64,000 bases of DNA from contig JAIOJX010000003.1 of assembly GCA_022376925.1 (NCBI GenBank), forward strand, positions 37,191,874-37,255,873, given 5' to 3'. This document shows, one piece after another, positions 24,475 through 36,469 of the stretch. Below the pieces are notes generated by a model that worked only from the letters and a program-made list of their open reading frames with translations, had not been told where the DNA came from and made no database searches. Position 1 is the first letter of the stretch. Each line of letters begins with the position of its first letter. The position numbers and the translations under genes were made by a program. This DNA is from Tragulus kanchil (lineage: Eukaryota > Chordata > Mammalia > Artiodactyla > Tragulidae).

Positions 24475-26702
24475 GAAGTTCCTAATTAGTAAATGTTAAT
24501 CCTGAGACCCTGAAGTGTGGTTCCAGGGGTGCTGGGGACCTAAATTCCAGAAACAAAAGGAGATTCTAGGGAAGCTCAGAGTTTAAAGTGAGCTAAGTCA
24601 ATGGCTGATGTCAACTTCTTCTTTAGAGTGTGATCTACTGTTGCCTTCCTCTCTTGGGGCTTAGGGCCAGATATCTTTAGCACCCAGCACCACAAGGTCA
24701 AGAAAGAGCATTCAATAAGTGCTGACTGAGCTAAAGAATAGTCATCTCCTTCATGGCATTCCTTCCTGACTGACAGTCTGAGAGAGGACTCAGGGCAATG
24801 ATGGCAGGTGTGGTGGGTCAGCCTCATGGAGAATGAATCAGAGAAGATTGATTCTTTGCATGAAAGTAACAGAAACCCCATTTAAAGTAGCTAAACCTAA
24901 GAGGAAGAATTTATTAAATACTGAGAGATCTCACTAACCTAAGAAGAGGAATTTAGTCAAGACTCAAGACTCAGGAACTAACCAGAAACAGGGATTTAAC
25001 TACCACCAGAACTTTCTCCCCAGTCCTTGATTTTGCTTTTTTGTTCCTGTTCAACTGCTTCTTCTTTTCTTTGAGCTCTTTTTTTTGGGGGGTTGGGGGC
25101 AGATTGAGGGGGAGAGGAGGGGGTTGGTGGGCCACTTCCATTGGTGTTTCATTCTATTTTCAGCCATCTTTGTTCTTTGGCCCGTGTGGGCCTCCCATCG
25201 CAGTGGCCTCTGTTGTCACAGAGCACCGGCTCTGGGTGCATGCACTCCAGAGCTCCAGTTCAGTAATTGGACACATTGGTCCAGCCGCTCCACGGCACAT
25301 GGGATCTTCCCAGGCCAGGGATCGAACCAGCGCCCCTTGCACTGCAAGGCTTTGTCCTTGCCCACTGGACCACCAGGGAAGCCCTGCTCCTTCTTTTCTT
25401 AATAGAACATTAGTCCTCGCAGACCTCAAGACATTAGCATCCAAACTGTTCTTTATTATTTGGCTGCATCAGGTTTAGTCACAGCACACTAGATTTTCTT
25501 TGTAACATGTGGGCTATTTATTGCAGCATGTGGGTTCTTTGGCTTTGGTGACTAAAGAAAACTTAGTTCTTGCATGTCAGAAACAAAAGGACTAGGAAGT
25601 TCCTAATTAGTAAATGTTAATCCTGAGACCCTGAAGTGTGGTTCCAGGGGTGCTGGGGACCTAAATTCCAGAAACAAAAGGAGATTCTAGGGAAGCTCAG
25701 AGTTTAAAGTGAGCTAAGTCAATGGCTGATGTCAACTTCTTCTTTAGAGTGTGATCTACTGTTGCCTTCCTCTCTTGGGGCTTAGGGCCAGATATCTTTA
25801 GCACCCAGCACCACAAGGTCAAGAAAGAGCATTCAATAAGTGCTGACTGAGCTAAAGAATAGTCATCTCCTTCATGGCATTCCTTCCTGACTGACAGTCT
25901 GAGAGAGGACTCAGGGCAATGATGGCAGGTGTGGTGGGTCAGCCTCATGGAGAATGAATCAGAGAAGATTGATTCTTTGCATGAAAGTAACAGAAACCCC
26001 ATTTAAAGTAGCTAAACCTAAGAGGAAGAATTTATTAAATACTGAGAGATCTCACTAACCTAAGAAGAGGAATTTAGTCAAGACTCAAGACTCAGGAACT
26101 AACCAGAAACAGGGATTTAACTACCACCAGAACTTTCTCCCCAGTCCTTGATTTTGCTTTTTTGTTCCTGTTCAACTGCTTCTTCTTTTCTTTGAGCTCT
26201 TTTTTTTGGGGGGTTGGGGGCAGATTGAGGGGGAGAGGAGGGGGTTGGTGGGCCACTTCCATTGGTGTTTCATTCTATTTTCAGCCATCTTTGTTCTTTG
26301 GCCCGTGTGGGCCTCCCATCGCAGTGGCCTCTGTTGTCACAGAGCACCGGCTCTGGGTGCATGCACTCCAGAGCTCCAGTTCAGTAATTGGACACATTGG
26401 TCCAGCCGCTCCACGGCACATGGGATCTTCCCAGGCCAGGGATCGAACCAGCGCCCCTTGCACTGCAAGGCTTTGTCCTTGCCCACTGGACCACCAGGGA
26501 AGCCCTGCTCCTTCTTTTCTTAATAGAACATTAGTCCTCGCAGACCTCAAGACATTAGCATCCAAACTGTTCTTTATTATTTGGCTGCATCAGGTTTAGT
26601 CACAGCACACTAGATTTTCTTTGTAACATGTGGGCTATTTATTGCAGCATGTGGGTTCTTTGGCTTTGGTGACTAAAGAAAACTTAGTTCTTGCATGTCA
26701 GA
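24475..26702. repeat. Duplicated block pair 10 (probable assembly artefact)
   Basis: Copy A about 24475-25581, filler about 25582-25595, copy B about 25596-26702, offset 1121. The filler matches a short stretch inside copy A near 24548. The first 300 bp overlap pair 9, so 24475-24790 occurs three times (also at about 23359-23674 and 25596-25911). Confidence 0.95.
25072..25383 (-). mobile_element. tRNA-related ruminant SINE with C-rich 3' part (G-rich on plus strand)
   Basis: The reverse complement carries a cttccctggtggtccagtgg head, a B-box-like ggttcgatccctgg and a body reading into gggaggcccacacgggcca. Near its 3' end it is C-rich, giving G-runs on the plus strand at 25086-25135. A 17 bp imperfect repeat flanks it (25055-25071, 25384-25400). 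I do not give a family name with certainty. Copied at 26193-26504 by pair 10. Confidence 0.88.
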
Positions 26703-26787
26703 TTTTAGTTCCCCTACCAGGGATCAAACCTGTGTCCCCTGAATCAAAAGGCATATTCTTAATCACGGGACAACCAGGGAAGTCCCT
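26572..26787 (-). mobile_element. CHR-like SINE, diverged
   Basis: The minus-strand head is a ggacttccctggttgtcccg-type sequence near 26787, and the body runs back to an atttggctgcatcagg stretch at 26579. A partial artefactual copy lies at 25451-25581. Confidence 0.8.
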
Positions 26788-27114
26788 GACTGTTATCTTT
26801 TTTCTGCCTCAGATCTTTTCATATTGAATCTAAAACTTGTGGCGAAGGACCTCCTTGGCCTGGTTTGGATTAGAGAGTCATCCCTGTTCCATTGACTATT
26901 ATCAGTGGTGGAAGGGCATTCTGTCAACAGGGCTCAGGCATTAACCAGGGACAGGAAGAGAACATCTCCTAAAAGCACCAAAGCTGGGAGTTTGTGTTGG
27001 GAGTTTGTGTTGGTTTCAATGTGATCCAAATCATAAGTGGATGAAGAGGAAGAAAAAGTATTCCTCATAAAGGCCTACTATTTTATATACTGTATTATTA
27101 TATGATATATTATT

Positions 27115-27660
27115 ATAGGCTAAATTGTATTCCTTGCCCCAAATTTATATGTTGAAGTCCCAACCTCCAGTCCCTCAGCATGCAGCCATATTTGGAGATA
27201 GTTTTAAAGAGACAATTAAGTTAAAGTGAGGTTCTTGGTGTGGGCCTTCATCCATTGTGATTATGCTCTGTGTGCTAGATTGCTTTAGTCGTGCCTGACT
27301 CTTTATGACCCTTTGGACCACAGTTCGCAAGGCTCCTCTGTTCATGGAATTCCATGTCCATGTCCATGCCGTGTCCAAGATCCAGGGTATCTTCCTGACC
27401 CAGGGACTGAACCACCTCTCTTGAGTCTCCTGCCTTGGCAGGCAGGTTCTTTACAACTAGTGCCAATCCATTGTGAACAGCCTTATAAAAAAAGATACTT
27501 CCAAAAGGAAGACCACATGAAGTTGTGTCCAGAGGCATCTATCTATAAGCCAAGAAGAGAGGCATTAGAAGAAACCAGTCCTGCTGACACCTTGATCTTG
27601 CCTTCTAGGCTCCAGAATTTGAACAGATAAATTTCTGTCATGCGAGTCTATGGTCTTTGG
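27115..27660 (+). mobile_element. Old mammalian interspersed repeat split by a SINE
   Basis: Two parts, 27115-27260 and 27466-27660, contain phrases typical of a common mammalian repeat (gttgaagtcccaacctccag, then gctgacaccttgatcttg and ctccagaatttg). I recognise the type but not the family name. A minus-strand SINE lies between the parts. Confidence 0.6.
27261..27465 (-). mobile_element. Bov-tA type SINE inserted in an older repeat
   Basis: Minus-orientation Bov-A body and tRNA-like head (cttcctgacccagggactga). Flanked by atccattgtga at 27250-27260 and 27466-27476, so it postdates the surrounding repeat. Confidence 0.92.
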
Positions 27661-27873
27661 TTATGATAACTCTAGCAAACTCATACACATATAATTTTTA
27701 TTATCCCTAGTGCTAGCTTGACAATTTAAATAATATTTTCTATGACTAGATTTCCTGGGTTCAAATTCTGGCCTTACTATTTAAGAGTTTATAAGACCTT
27801 GGATACTTCTGACTCCACCAAGATAGAGGAGCCTCATTCCCCCTTCGACAATGGCACATCGCCGCACATGATA

Positions 27874-30153
27874 CAACAGATGAGCACAGGAAATCTGTGA
27901 CTGGCAAAAGGAGAATGGGCTGCCTGAGCCTTGGGACCTTGAAGAATGACATGGTGGTGCATTCCTGGGTTTCCTTTGCATGTGGGCCCAGTCACTCAGG
28001 GGTGTCCTACTCTTTGCAGCCCCATGGACCGTAGCCTGCCAGGCTCCTCTGTCCAGGCAAGAATACTGGAGTGGGTTGCCATGCCCTCCTCCAGGGGATC
28101 TTCCCGACCCAGGGATTGAACCCGGGTCTCCTGCACTGCAGGCAGATCACCTAACTGTCATCTGTGTTGACCAGGTACCACAGAAACCTCCAACCAGAAC
28201 CGGCAGTAGGCACAGACGTAGAAGACTCCAAGGAAAGCCTGTTTTTCCTGGGCAGAGGACCAGGAACATGTGAAAACACCTCTCCTACTGTAGCCAAACA
28301 CCAAACACCAGCGGAAGGATGCCCCCTCTATCCTCTACCCCCTTGGTGGGTGAAAGCAGGCAGGCAGCCTGCTCCCTTAACTCCATAGGGAGCATGCGTG
28401 GGGCTGAGCCAGAAGCTGACCTTCTGTCCTGGGCTTGACCGAAGCAGACTCCTGTTCTTCTACTGGGTGGTGTTGGCAAGACCAACAGGATGGCTGCTCA
28501 TCTGCCCTGCCCTGCCCAGTGGAACCAGGTGTGCTGAGTGGGTGTCAGTGCACTCCAATGGTGACCTGAGTCTTCACTGTCACTCAGCAGCAATGAAGTT
28601 TAAAGAGGTGGTACAGGCTTGGATAGTCAGGTCTCTGCGCTCCCCCGACTCATCAGGACCCAGAGAGGAGCTTAACTTCTGCTCCAACTGGTAGCAACAA
28701 AACAGAATTAGGATGTTGGAGGTGGGCTTGTTAGCTCTCTATCCCCCTCCGTCCCCTCCGCTGGAGGCAGCAAAGCCCAGCAGGATGGGAGCTGGTACCT
28801 CTCTCATCAGGAAGGTGTCAACAGGGCAGAAGGGAGAGATGACTAGGAACACACTCTACAGTGAGGAGGGGTGAGCCAGTGCCCTACTCTTGCCAAGCTG
28901 GTGTGGGCAGGGTCCAGAAGGAATTGAACACATACTAACATCAAGGAAATCCTGACCTGGGGGACTGTCTGCTACAGTAGGATCCAGAGTCTCATAGTAA
29001 TACATCGAAAATGCTCAACAGATGAGCACGGGAAATCTGTGACTGGCAAAGGAGAATACCTGGAGAGAATGACATGGTTGCCCTTTTGCATGTGGGCCCA
29101 GTCACTCAGGGGTGTCCTACTCTTTGCAGCCCCATGGACCGTAGCCTGCCAGGCTCCTCTGTCCAGGCAAGAATACTGGAGTGGGTTGCCATGCCCTCCT
29201 CCAGGGGATCTTCCCGACCCAGGGATTGAACCCGGGTCTCCTGCACTGCAGGCAGATCACCTAACTGTCATCTGTGTTGACCAGGTACCACAGAAACCTC
29301 CAACCAGAACCGGCAGTAGGCACAGACGTAGAAGACTCCAAGGAAAGCCTGTTTTTCCTGGGCAGAGGACCAGGAACATGTGAAAACACCTCTCCTACTG
29401 TAGCCAAACACCAAACACCAGCGGAAGGATGCCCCCTCTATCCTCTACCCCCTTGGTGGGTGAAAGCAGGCAGGCAGCCTGCTCCCTTAACTCCATAGGG
29501 AGCATGCGTGGGGCTGAGCCAGAAGCTGACCTTCTGTCCTGGGCTTGACCGAAGCAGACTCCTGTTCTTCTACTGGGTGGTGTTGGCAAGACCAACAGGA
29601 TGGCTGCTCATCTGCCCTGCCCTGCCCAGTGGAACCAGGTGTGCTGAGTGGGTGTCAGTGCACTCCAATGGTGACCTGAGTCTTCACTGTCACTCAGCAG
29701 CAATGAAGTTTAAAGAGGTGGTACAGGCTTGGATAGTCAGGTCTCTGCGCTCCCCAGACTCATCAGGACCCAGAGAGGAGCTTAACTTCTGCTCCAACTG
29801 GTAGCAACAAAACAGAATTAGGATGTTGGAGGTGGGCTTGTTAGCTCTCTATCCCCCTCCGTCCCCTCCGCTGGAGGCAGCAAAGCCCAGCAGGATGGGA
29901 GCTGGTACCTCTCTCATCAGGAAGGTGTCAACAGGGCAGAAGGGAGAGATGACTAGGAACACACTCTACAGTGAGGAGGGGTGAGCCAGTGCCCTACTCT
30001 TGCCAAGCTGGTGTGGGCAGGGTCCAGAAGGAATTGAACACATATACTCTAACACTAAAAAGCTCCAAGGAAATCCTGACCTGGGGGGACTGTCTGCTAA
30101 AAACAAGATACAGTAGGATCCAGAGTCTCATAGTAATACATCGAAAATGCTCA
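27874..30153. repeat. Duplicated block pair 11 (probable assembly artefact)
   Basis: Copy A 27874-29017 and copy B 29016-30153. The central offset is 1110, but it is 1142 at the start, where copy B lacks about 32 bp, and 1136 at the end, where copy A lacks about 26 bp. Both edges facing the junction are deletion-rich, as expected for noisy read ends. Confidence 0.95.
27985..28146 (-). mobile_element. Bov-tA type SINE
   Basis: Minus-strand Bov-A body (cctctgtccaggcaagaat) and B-box-like region (cagggattgaacccgggtct). The tRNA head is cut short at the right. Copied at 29095-29256 by pair 11. Confidence 0.9.
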
Positions 30154-30612
30154 GAGGACAATAGAAAGTCACTTGTCATACCAAGAACCAGAGACATCAA
30201 AACATGAATCTGAAAAGACAACCAACAGATGCCAATACGGAGATGAGCTGGATTTTGAAATGATCTGACAGCAATTTTCAAGCAGCATCGTGAAAGTGTT
30301 TCTCAAGGAATTATAAATTCTCTTGAAAAACATGAAATTTCAGGGAAAAAAAAATAGAAATTCTTTGAAAAAAAAGCCCAAAGAAATGATAGCACTAAAA
30401 ACTACTAGTGTAAAAGCCCATTGTCGTTGCTGTATAGTTGCTAAGTCGTGTCTGACTCTTTGTGACCCCGTGAACTGCAGCACTTATTGGGTGGGCTCAA
30501 CAGTAAAGTAGAGAAGACAGGATGAAGTCTGTGAACTTGAGAACAGATCAACAGAATGTGATCAGTATGAATAGCAGAGAACACAGAAAAAAGGCTTTGC
30601 ATGAGTTACCCA
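28147..30612 (+). mobile_element. L1 LINE 5' region fragment
   Basis: The sequence with gggactgtctgctaaaaaca, gatccagagtctcatagtaa, agatgccaatacggagatga and a Lys-rich stretch near 30340-30400 follows the order of the segment upstream of and into ORF1 in older mammalian L1s. After a small Bov-A fragment, L1-like text resumes near 30484 (gtgggctcaacag, then gtgaacttgagaacagatca). Pair 11 duplicates about 1.1 kb of it, so the true fragment is about 1.3 kb. No intact ORF1. Confidence 0.7.
30421..30477 (-). mobile_element. Bov-A fragment within L1
   Basis: The string gttgctaagtcgtgtctgac followed by tctttgtgacccc is the Bov-A 3' part on the minus strand. Only about 57 bp is present. Confidence 0.75.
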
Positions 30613-30633
30613 AACCATCTGAATTTCACTTTC

Positions 30634-30838
30634 CTTCCCCATGGCTTAATGGGTAAAGAATCACCTTCAGTGCAGAAGACACCGAAGACACAGGTTTGAT
30701 CCCTGACTCAGGAAGATCCCCTGAAGGAGGAAATGGGAACCCATTCCAGTATTCTTGTCTGGAAAATTCCATGGAAAGAATAGCCTGACAGGCTACAGTC
30801 CATAGAGTCACAAAGAGTCAGAGATGACGGAGCAACTG
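30634..30838 (+). mobile_element. Bov-tA type SINE
   Basis: Degenerate tRNA-like head (catggcttaatgggtaaaga), B-box-like ggtttgatccctga and a full Bov-A body ending gacggagcaactgag. Confidence 0.9.
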
Positions 30839-30879
30839 AGCCCCTGCCCCATGTTTAAAAAGAAATTCATGTTTGCAGC

Positions 30880-30995
30880 TCTGTCAAAGACGTGTTGTGA
30901 CAATTAATTGAGGTGTACATAAAAGGCTTATTTGTCAGAGTGCCGGACACAGAATAAGTTCTCAATAAAAGTTAACTATTATAATTATTAGAATC
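30880..30995 (+). mobile_element. MIR 3' end
   Basis: The phrase gtgccggacacagaataagt followed by tctcaataaaagtta is the conserved 3' part of MIR. Confidence 0.75.
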
Positions 30996-31535
30996 ACCCT
31001 AAGTAGTTAGTCATGCAATTTCATCTCTTTGTACTCTTAATCTCTGATTCAAAATGATAAATGCTATTCCTGAGTGCTGAGGGAGAGATGAATGTGAGGG
31101 ACTGCTGGGCATGGAAGCTTTCTTGAATGAAAGTGCCTTTGGAAGACATCTCCTCCGGTCCTGCTGAATAAGGTGGAGCCTGGCAGCTTCCTCACAGCGG
31201 AGGCAGGGTGCCTGGAGAGGATAAAGATCCGGTTAGGAGCGAATAAGGGCTCCTGCTGGAATCCTTTTTGCCTTCTTAAGCTAATAAGGATAAAAAGTTC
31301 CGTGAATGGAGCAGTGAGGAGAGCAGGCTTCAGCCCCCAGGGGCCCATTTAGGAAATGATTTTGGTGCTGAATGTGGTTCTGGTCTAAGTGATCTCATAA
31401 GAAGCCAGTTGCTATGCTAATTCGCCCTTGAATATCTCTGTTCTTTGTCTCCTTCTAAGGCATGGAAACACCTTACCGTCTGGTTTATTAGAAGTGATCT
31501 ATTCTTAGCAAGACTTCTTACATCTGCTTCCATGC

Positions 31536-31860
31536 GCCCACATACACACGCATGCACACTCACATATACCCTCGTATATACTCACATACGCACATTTCCA
31601 TCCACATTCACACTCAGTTGCAGGTATTCACAATTACACCTCCCACAGACACTCATCCATAGAGTTGCTCATATACATGGACATACATTCAGACCCACAT
31701 GCCACATGCTTACACATCCATTCATATGCACAACCAAATATATACACACGCAAGTCACAAAGACATATGTAAATACACCATATACAAGTAAGCTCTCACT
31801 CACACGTGCTCATACTTCCCACAGAACATACTCACATAAACACACATGCACAAGCACCTT
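31536..31860. repeat. Degenerate CA-rich tract
   Basis: About 320 bp of cacaca/catac variants with interruptions, probably a decayed CA microsatellite. It gives an accidental His/Thr/Tyr-rich 139-residue reading frame (31445-31864), which I do not regard as a gene. Confidence 0.85.
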
Positions 31861-32099
31861 TTGAAGCATCCTCATGTATATGTTTTCACAATATGATGTA
31901 ATATTAATATGTAGGCCCTTTTCATAAAATAAGCTAAAAATAGACACTCTATTAATTAGTTAGGAAAGAATCTCTACCAAGGTCATAGAGTGAATTGCTT
32001 TGCTTTGTGTGATTTCTCAAGGTTTAGTTTTGTAGGCAAGCCCCCAAGATTCTAAGTCTTCTCTTAATAGGAAACAGAAATATAGTGTTACTGCTTTCT

Positions 32100-34329
32100 T
32101 TTTTTTTTTTTTAATTATTTGCTTTGGATCACCATAGTATTTAATGAGAACACACATTCAGGCTCTCAAGCTTCTTAAATAAATAAGTGCTGTTTTGTTT
32201 ACCATGTCCTTTCTACCTTGTCAGCATTTTCTGTTTTATTCTATTTTCTGAAATAGCTATCTATTCTTCAATTGGTCTTGGAGGTGGTTTTTCTCAGAAT
32301 CATCTTTTTTGTAGTGGGTAAATTAATCTGCCAAGCCCTCGGATTTTTTATCTTTGGTCTTTGGAATCCCAGAGACTCTTTTGTTATCATCAGTGACTTT
32401 CATTTTATTCTCTTTCACCTCTACTTGTTTTTACAGAAATATCCTTTTTTTTTTCCTGCTTTTGTTATGGTCTTTCATGTCACAGCACACTGCTTTCTTC
32501 ATTCTGCTTGTGAGTAGCCTGCACGAGCAGATAGAGAACTAAAACCCATGATGAAGAGGCTGACATCGTTTGTGCCAGGTCCTGAAGATCCATTTGTCAT
32601 GCTACGCACCTAATGGTGGAATCTATCACCTCGGCAGTAAAGAAAGCATATTAAGTAGATATATTGGTGCTGAGGATGGTTGCTTAAGAGAGCATAAATA
32701 AGCACAATATTTTTCAAATAGAGAAATACCACCCGAGTCTCCATCTTCATAGAGACAATTGGGAACCATAATGATAAGCAGGAATTGCTGCTTTATGGGT
32801 TTCTTGGTTTTTGTTAGGCAACTAAGGGTCTGTAATTTAGCTCAGGGCCATTGACTCTATAATGGTGAAACAGGGAGCAATCATGCCAGTTAAGCAAGTA
32901 ATATACCTCATCTCTGACCTAGGATATCATGATTCAAGATGAGAAAGTACCTAGGTAACTTGGTATCTTTAGCTTTCTTTAAAAAAATGAAAGTGGGTCT
33001 GTTAGCCCAATTAGATAATTTTAGACTAACCCAGTAGGAAAACTAGGTACGTGTGCAGTGACCCAGAAGTCAAACTATGCCTTCCAGGAGGTTAGGGGGA
33101 CGGGCCAGGCGAAATGGGCTTCATTGCTCTTTTTATCCAACCCTCCCTGCTCTCCCCTTCCTGCAAGTGATTTAGAATGCTGCCCATTCTCAGGTAGGTC
33201 TGTGCCATCATTTTTTTTTAAATTATTTGCTTTGGATCACCATAGTATTTAATGAGAACACACATTCAGGCTCTCAAGCTTCTTAAATAAATAAGTGCTG
33301 TTTTGTTTACCATGTCCTTTCTACCTTGTCAGCATTTTCTGTTTTATTCTATTTTCTGAAATAGCTATCTATTCTTCAATTGGTCTTGGAGGTGGTTTTT
33401 CTCAGAATCATCTTTTTTGTAGTGGGTAAATTAATCTGCCAAGCCCTCGGATTTTTTATCTTTGGTCTTTGGAATCCCAGAGACTCTTTTGTTATCATCA
33501 GTGACTTTCATTTTATTCTCTTTCACCTCTACTTGTTTTTACAGAAATATCCTTTTTTTTTTCCTGCTTTTGTTATGGTCTTTCATGTCACAGCACACTG
33601 CTTTCTTCATTCTGCTTGTGAGTAGCCTGCACGAGCAGATAGAGAACTAAAACCCATGATGAAGAGGCTGACATCGTTTGTGCCAGGTCCTGAAGATCCA
33701 TTTGTCATGCTACGCACCTAATGGTGGAATCTATCACCTCGGCAGTAAAGAAAGCATATTAAGTAGATATATTGGTGCTGAGGATGGTTGCTTAAGAGAG
33801 CATAAATAAGCACAATATTTTTCAAATAGAAAAATACCACCCGAGTCTCCATCTTCATAGAGACAATTGGGAACCATAATGATAAGCAGGAATTGCTGCT
33901 TTATGGGTTTCTTGGTTTTTGTTAGGCAACTAAGGGTCTGTAATTTAGCTCAGGGCCATTGACTCTATAATGGTGAAACAGGGAGCAATCATGCCAGTTA
34001 AGCAAGTAATATACCTCATCTCTGACCTAGGATATCATGATTCAAGATGAGAAAGTACCTAGGTAACTTGGTATCTTTAGCTTTCTTTAAAAAAATGAAA
34101 GTGGGTCTGTTAGCCCAATTAGATAATTTTAGACTAACCCAGTAGGAAAACTAGGTACGTGTGCAGTGACCCAGAAGTCAAACTATGCCTTCCAGGAGGT
34201 TAGGGGGACGGGCCAGGGAAAATGGGCTTCATTGCTCTTTTTATCCAACCCTCCCTGCTCTCCCCTTCCTGCAAGTGATTTAGAATGCTGCCCATTCTTA
34301 GCTGCCAGGCTGGCAGGTCTGTGCCATCA
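32100..34329. repeat. Duplicated block pair 12 (probable assembly artefact)
   Basis: Copy A about 32100-33210 and copy B 33211-34329, offset 1108 rising to 1119 because copy A is compressed by about 11 bp at its end. A T-run marks the start. G/A differences are seen near 32722/33830 and in a small mismatch near 33110/34218. Confidence 0.95.
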
Positions 34330-34619
34330 GCAGAAAGTAGTCTGAGTCTATCAGTCTTCAGCTCAGCATTTATTATCCCCCTTGGTGTTGGTGTCACTGG
34401 TGGTTGTGGTAGACGCAGCAGTAACAGCCTTTCCTAGGGCTCCTTGCAATGTATACCATCTTCATGGTAAGCCCCAAGGGACAGTAAATCACACTTTCCA
34501 CTTGATCGATGGTCTGGTTGGATGACTTGTTCAAGAATGATAATTTCCTACTCTAGGCAGAAGTATTTACTGCATATCCATGTTCTTCCTACCATTTACT
34601 AGTGCCCTTGCAGGAAAGG
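32100..34619. other. Unassigned sequence (pair 12)
   Basis: No recognised gene or interspersed element. T-rich runs cluster near 32100-32112 and 32448-32456. A hydrophobic reading frame at 32272-32517 arises from T-rich sequence and has no family resemblance I know. Confidence 0.45.
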
Positions 34620-36469
34620 GAAAGAGTTAGTCACTTTAGTCATGTCTGACTCTTTGTGACCCATGAACTATAGCCCGCCAGGCTCCTCTGTCCATAGGAT
34701 TCTCTAGGCAAGAATACTAGAATGGGTTGCCATTTCCTTCTCCAAGGGATCATCGCAACCTGGGAATTGAACCTTGGTCTCCAGCATTGCAGGCAGATTC
34801 TTTACCATCTCAGCTACCAGGGAAGCCCCTTGTGGGGGGGATAGAACATTTAAGAGCCAGTGAATGACTCTGTGATCCCTTGCTCTAAGGTTCTTGGTCA
34901 CCACCATGATGTAGAAGCCACATCTTAAGATGTTGCAGCCCCGAGATGCAAGGGGACTGAATTCTTGATTCTCTTCTTAAAGGGAACTATCCTGGAGAGC
35001 TTCCAGGTTGGTGGTGATTTTGCTTGAGTGAGGAATAAACCTTTGATGTATTTAATAACTAGATTTTTTTCTTATTACTTATTATTACAACATAGTCTAT
35101 GCATAGTAAAATGATCATTATTTTTATCTAAGTATGTAAAGCTTAATTTTTTTTTTTTTTAAAGATTTTATTTTTGTTTATTTATTTTGGGTGGGGGTCG
35201 GGTTGGGGGGGGAGGGGTGTGGGCGGGCCTCTTCTATTGGTCTTTTGTTTCTCTATTTTCATCGCGTCTTTGTCTCCCCCCATCGCGTGGCGTCTGTTGT
35301 TGCAGAGCGCCGGCTCCCTGGACACATTAGCTCTTTATCCAACCCTCCCTGCTCTCCCCTTCCTGCAAGTGATTTAGAATGCTGCCCATTCTTAGCTGCC
35401 AGGCTGGCAGGTCTGTGCCATCAGCAGAAAGTAGTCTGAGTCTATCAGTCTTCAGCTCAGCATTTATTATCCCCCTTGGTGTTGGTGTCACTGGTGGTTG
35501 TGGTAGACGCAGCAGTAACAGCCTTTCCTAGGGCTCCTTGCAATGTATACCATCTTCATGGTAAGCCCCAAGGGACAGTAAATCACACTTTCCACTTGAT
35601 CGATGGTCTGGTTGGATGACTTGTTCAAGAATGATAATTTCCTACTCTAGGCAGAAGTATTTACTGCATATCCATGTTCTTCCTACCATTTACTAGTGCC
35701 CTTGCAGGAAAGGGAAAGAGTTAGTCACTTTAGTCATGTCTGACTCTTTGTGACCCATGAACTATAGCCCGCCAGGCTCCTCTGTCCATAGGATTCTCTA
35801 GGCAAGAATACTAGAATGGGTTGCCATTTCCTTCTCCAAGGGATCATCGCAACCTGGGAATTGAACCTTGGTCTCCAGCATTGCAGGCAGATTCTTTACC
35901 ATCTCAGCTACCAGGGAAGCCCCTTGTGGGGGGGATAGAACATTTAAGAGCCAGTGAATGACTCTGTGATCCCTTGCTCTAAGGTTCTTGGTCACCACCA
36001 TGATGTAGAAGCCACATCTTAAGATGTTGCAGCCCCGAGATGCAAGGGGACTGAATTCTTGATTCTCTTCTTAAAGGGAACTATCCTGGAGAGCTTCCAG
36101 GTTGGTGGTGATTTTGCTTGAGTGAGGAATAAACCTTTGATGTATTTAATAACTAGATTTTTTTCTTATTACTTATTATTACAACATAGTCTATGCATAG
36201 TAAAATGATCATTATTTTTATCTAAGTATGTAAAGCTTAATTTTTTTTTTTTTTAAAGATTTTATTTTTGTTTATTTATTTTGGGTGGGGGTCGGGTTGG
36301 GGAGGGAGGGGAGTGGGCGGGCCACTTCTATTGGTCTTTTGTTTCTCTATTTTCATCCGTCTTTGTTCTTTGGCTCCTGCGGGCCTCCCATCGCGGTGGC
36401 GTCTGTTGTTGCAGAGCGCCGGCTCTGGGCACATGCGCTCCAGAGCTCCAGCGCAGTGATTGGACACAT
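34234..36469. repeat. Duplicated block pair 13 (probable assembly artefact)
   Basis: Copy A 34234-35328 and copy B about 35329-36469, offset 1094 in the body. Copy A ends inside a GC-rich SINE and is compressed there by about 47 bp relative to copy B (36252-36469). The first 100 bp overlap pair 12 and occur three times. Confidence 0.93.
34620..34828 (-). mobile_element. Bov-tA type SINE
   Basis: Minus-orientation body (ctgactctttgtgaccca) and tRNA-like head ending ctaccagggaagcccc. Copied at 35714-35922 by pair 13. Confidence 0.92.

Larger units (their letters stand above)
22586..24790. repeat. Duplicated block pair 9 (probable assembly artefact)
   Basis: Copy A 22586-23674, filler 23675-23701, copy B 23702-24790, offset 1116. 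The filler begins like 22519-22530, upstream of copy A, and then degrades, which suggests copy B starts in low-quality sequence. Two CHR-like SINEs are carried along. Confidence 0.95.

Noticed and set aside
25041..25478. A 145-residue frame and overlapping frames as a protein gene
   Set aside because: They run through a SINE on its antisense strand, and the same frames appear in other copies of that SINE family.
28398..28694. A 98-residue frame, also at 29508-29804, as a gene
   Set aside because: It lies in the L1 fragment and is doubled by pair 11; no protein family resemblance.
31080..31440. Possible enhancer (GATA-like and octamer-like words in a GC-balanced patch)
   Set aside because: Such short words are common by chance and there is no conservation evidence in the window.
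32272..32517. Hydrophobic 81-residue frame as a small membrane protein
   Set aside because: T-rich DNA gives Phe/Leu-rich frames by chance, and no start context, homology or second conserved copy supports it (the copy at 33380 is artefactual).
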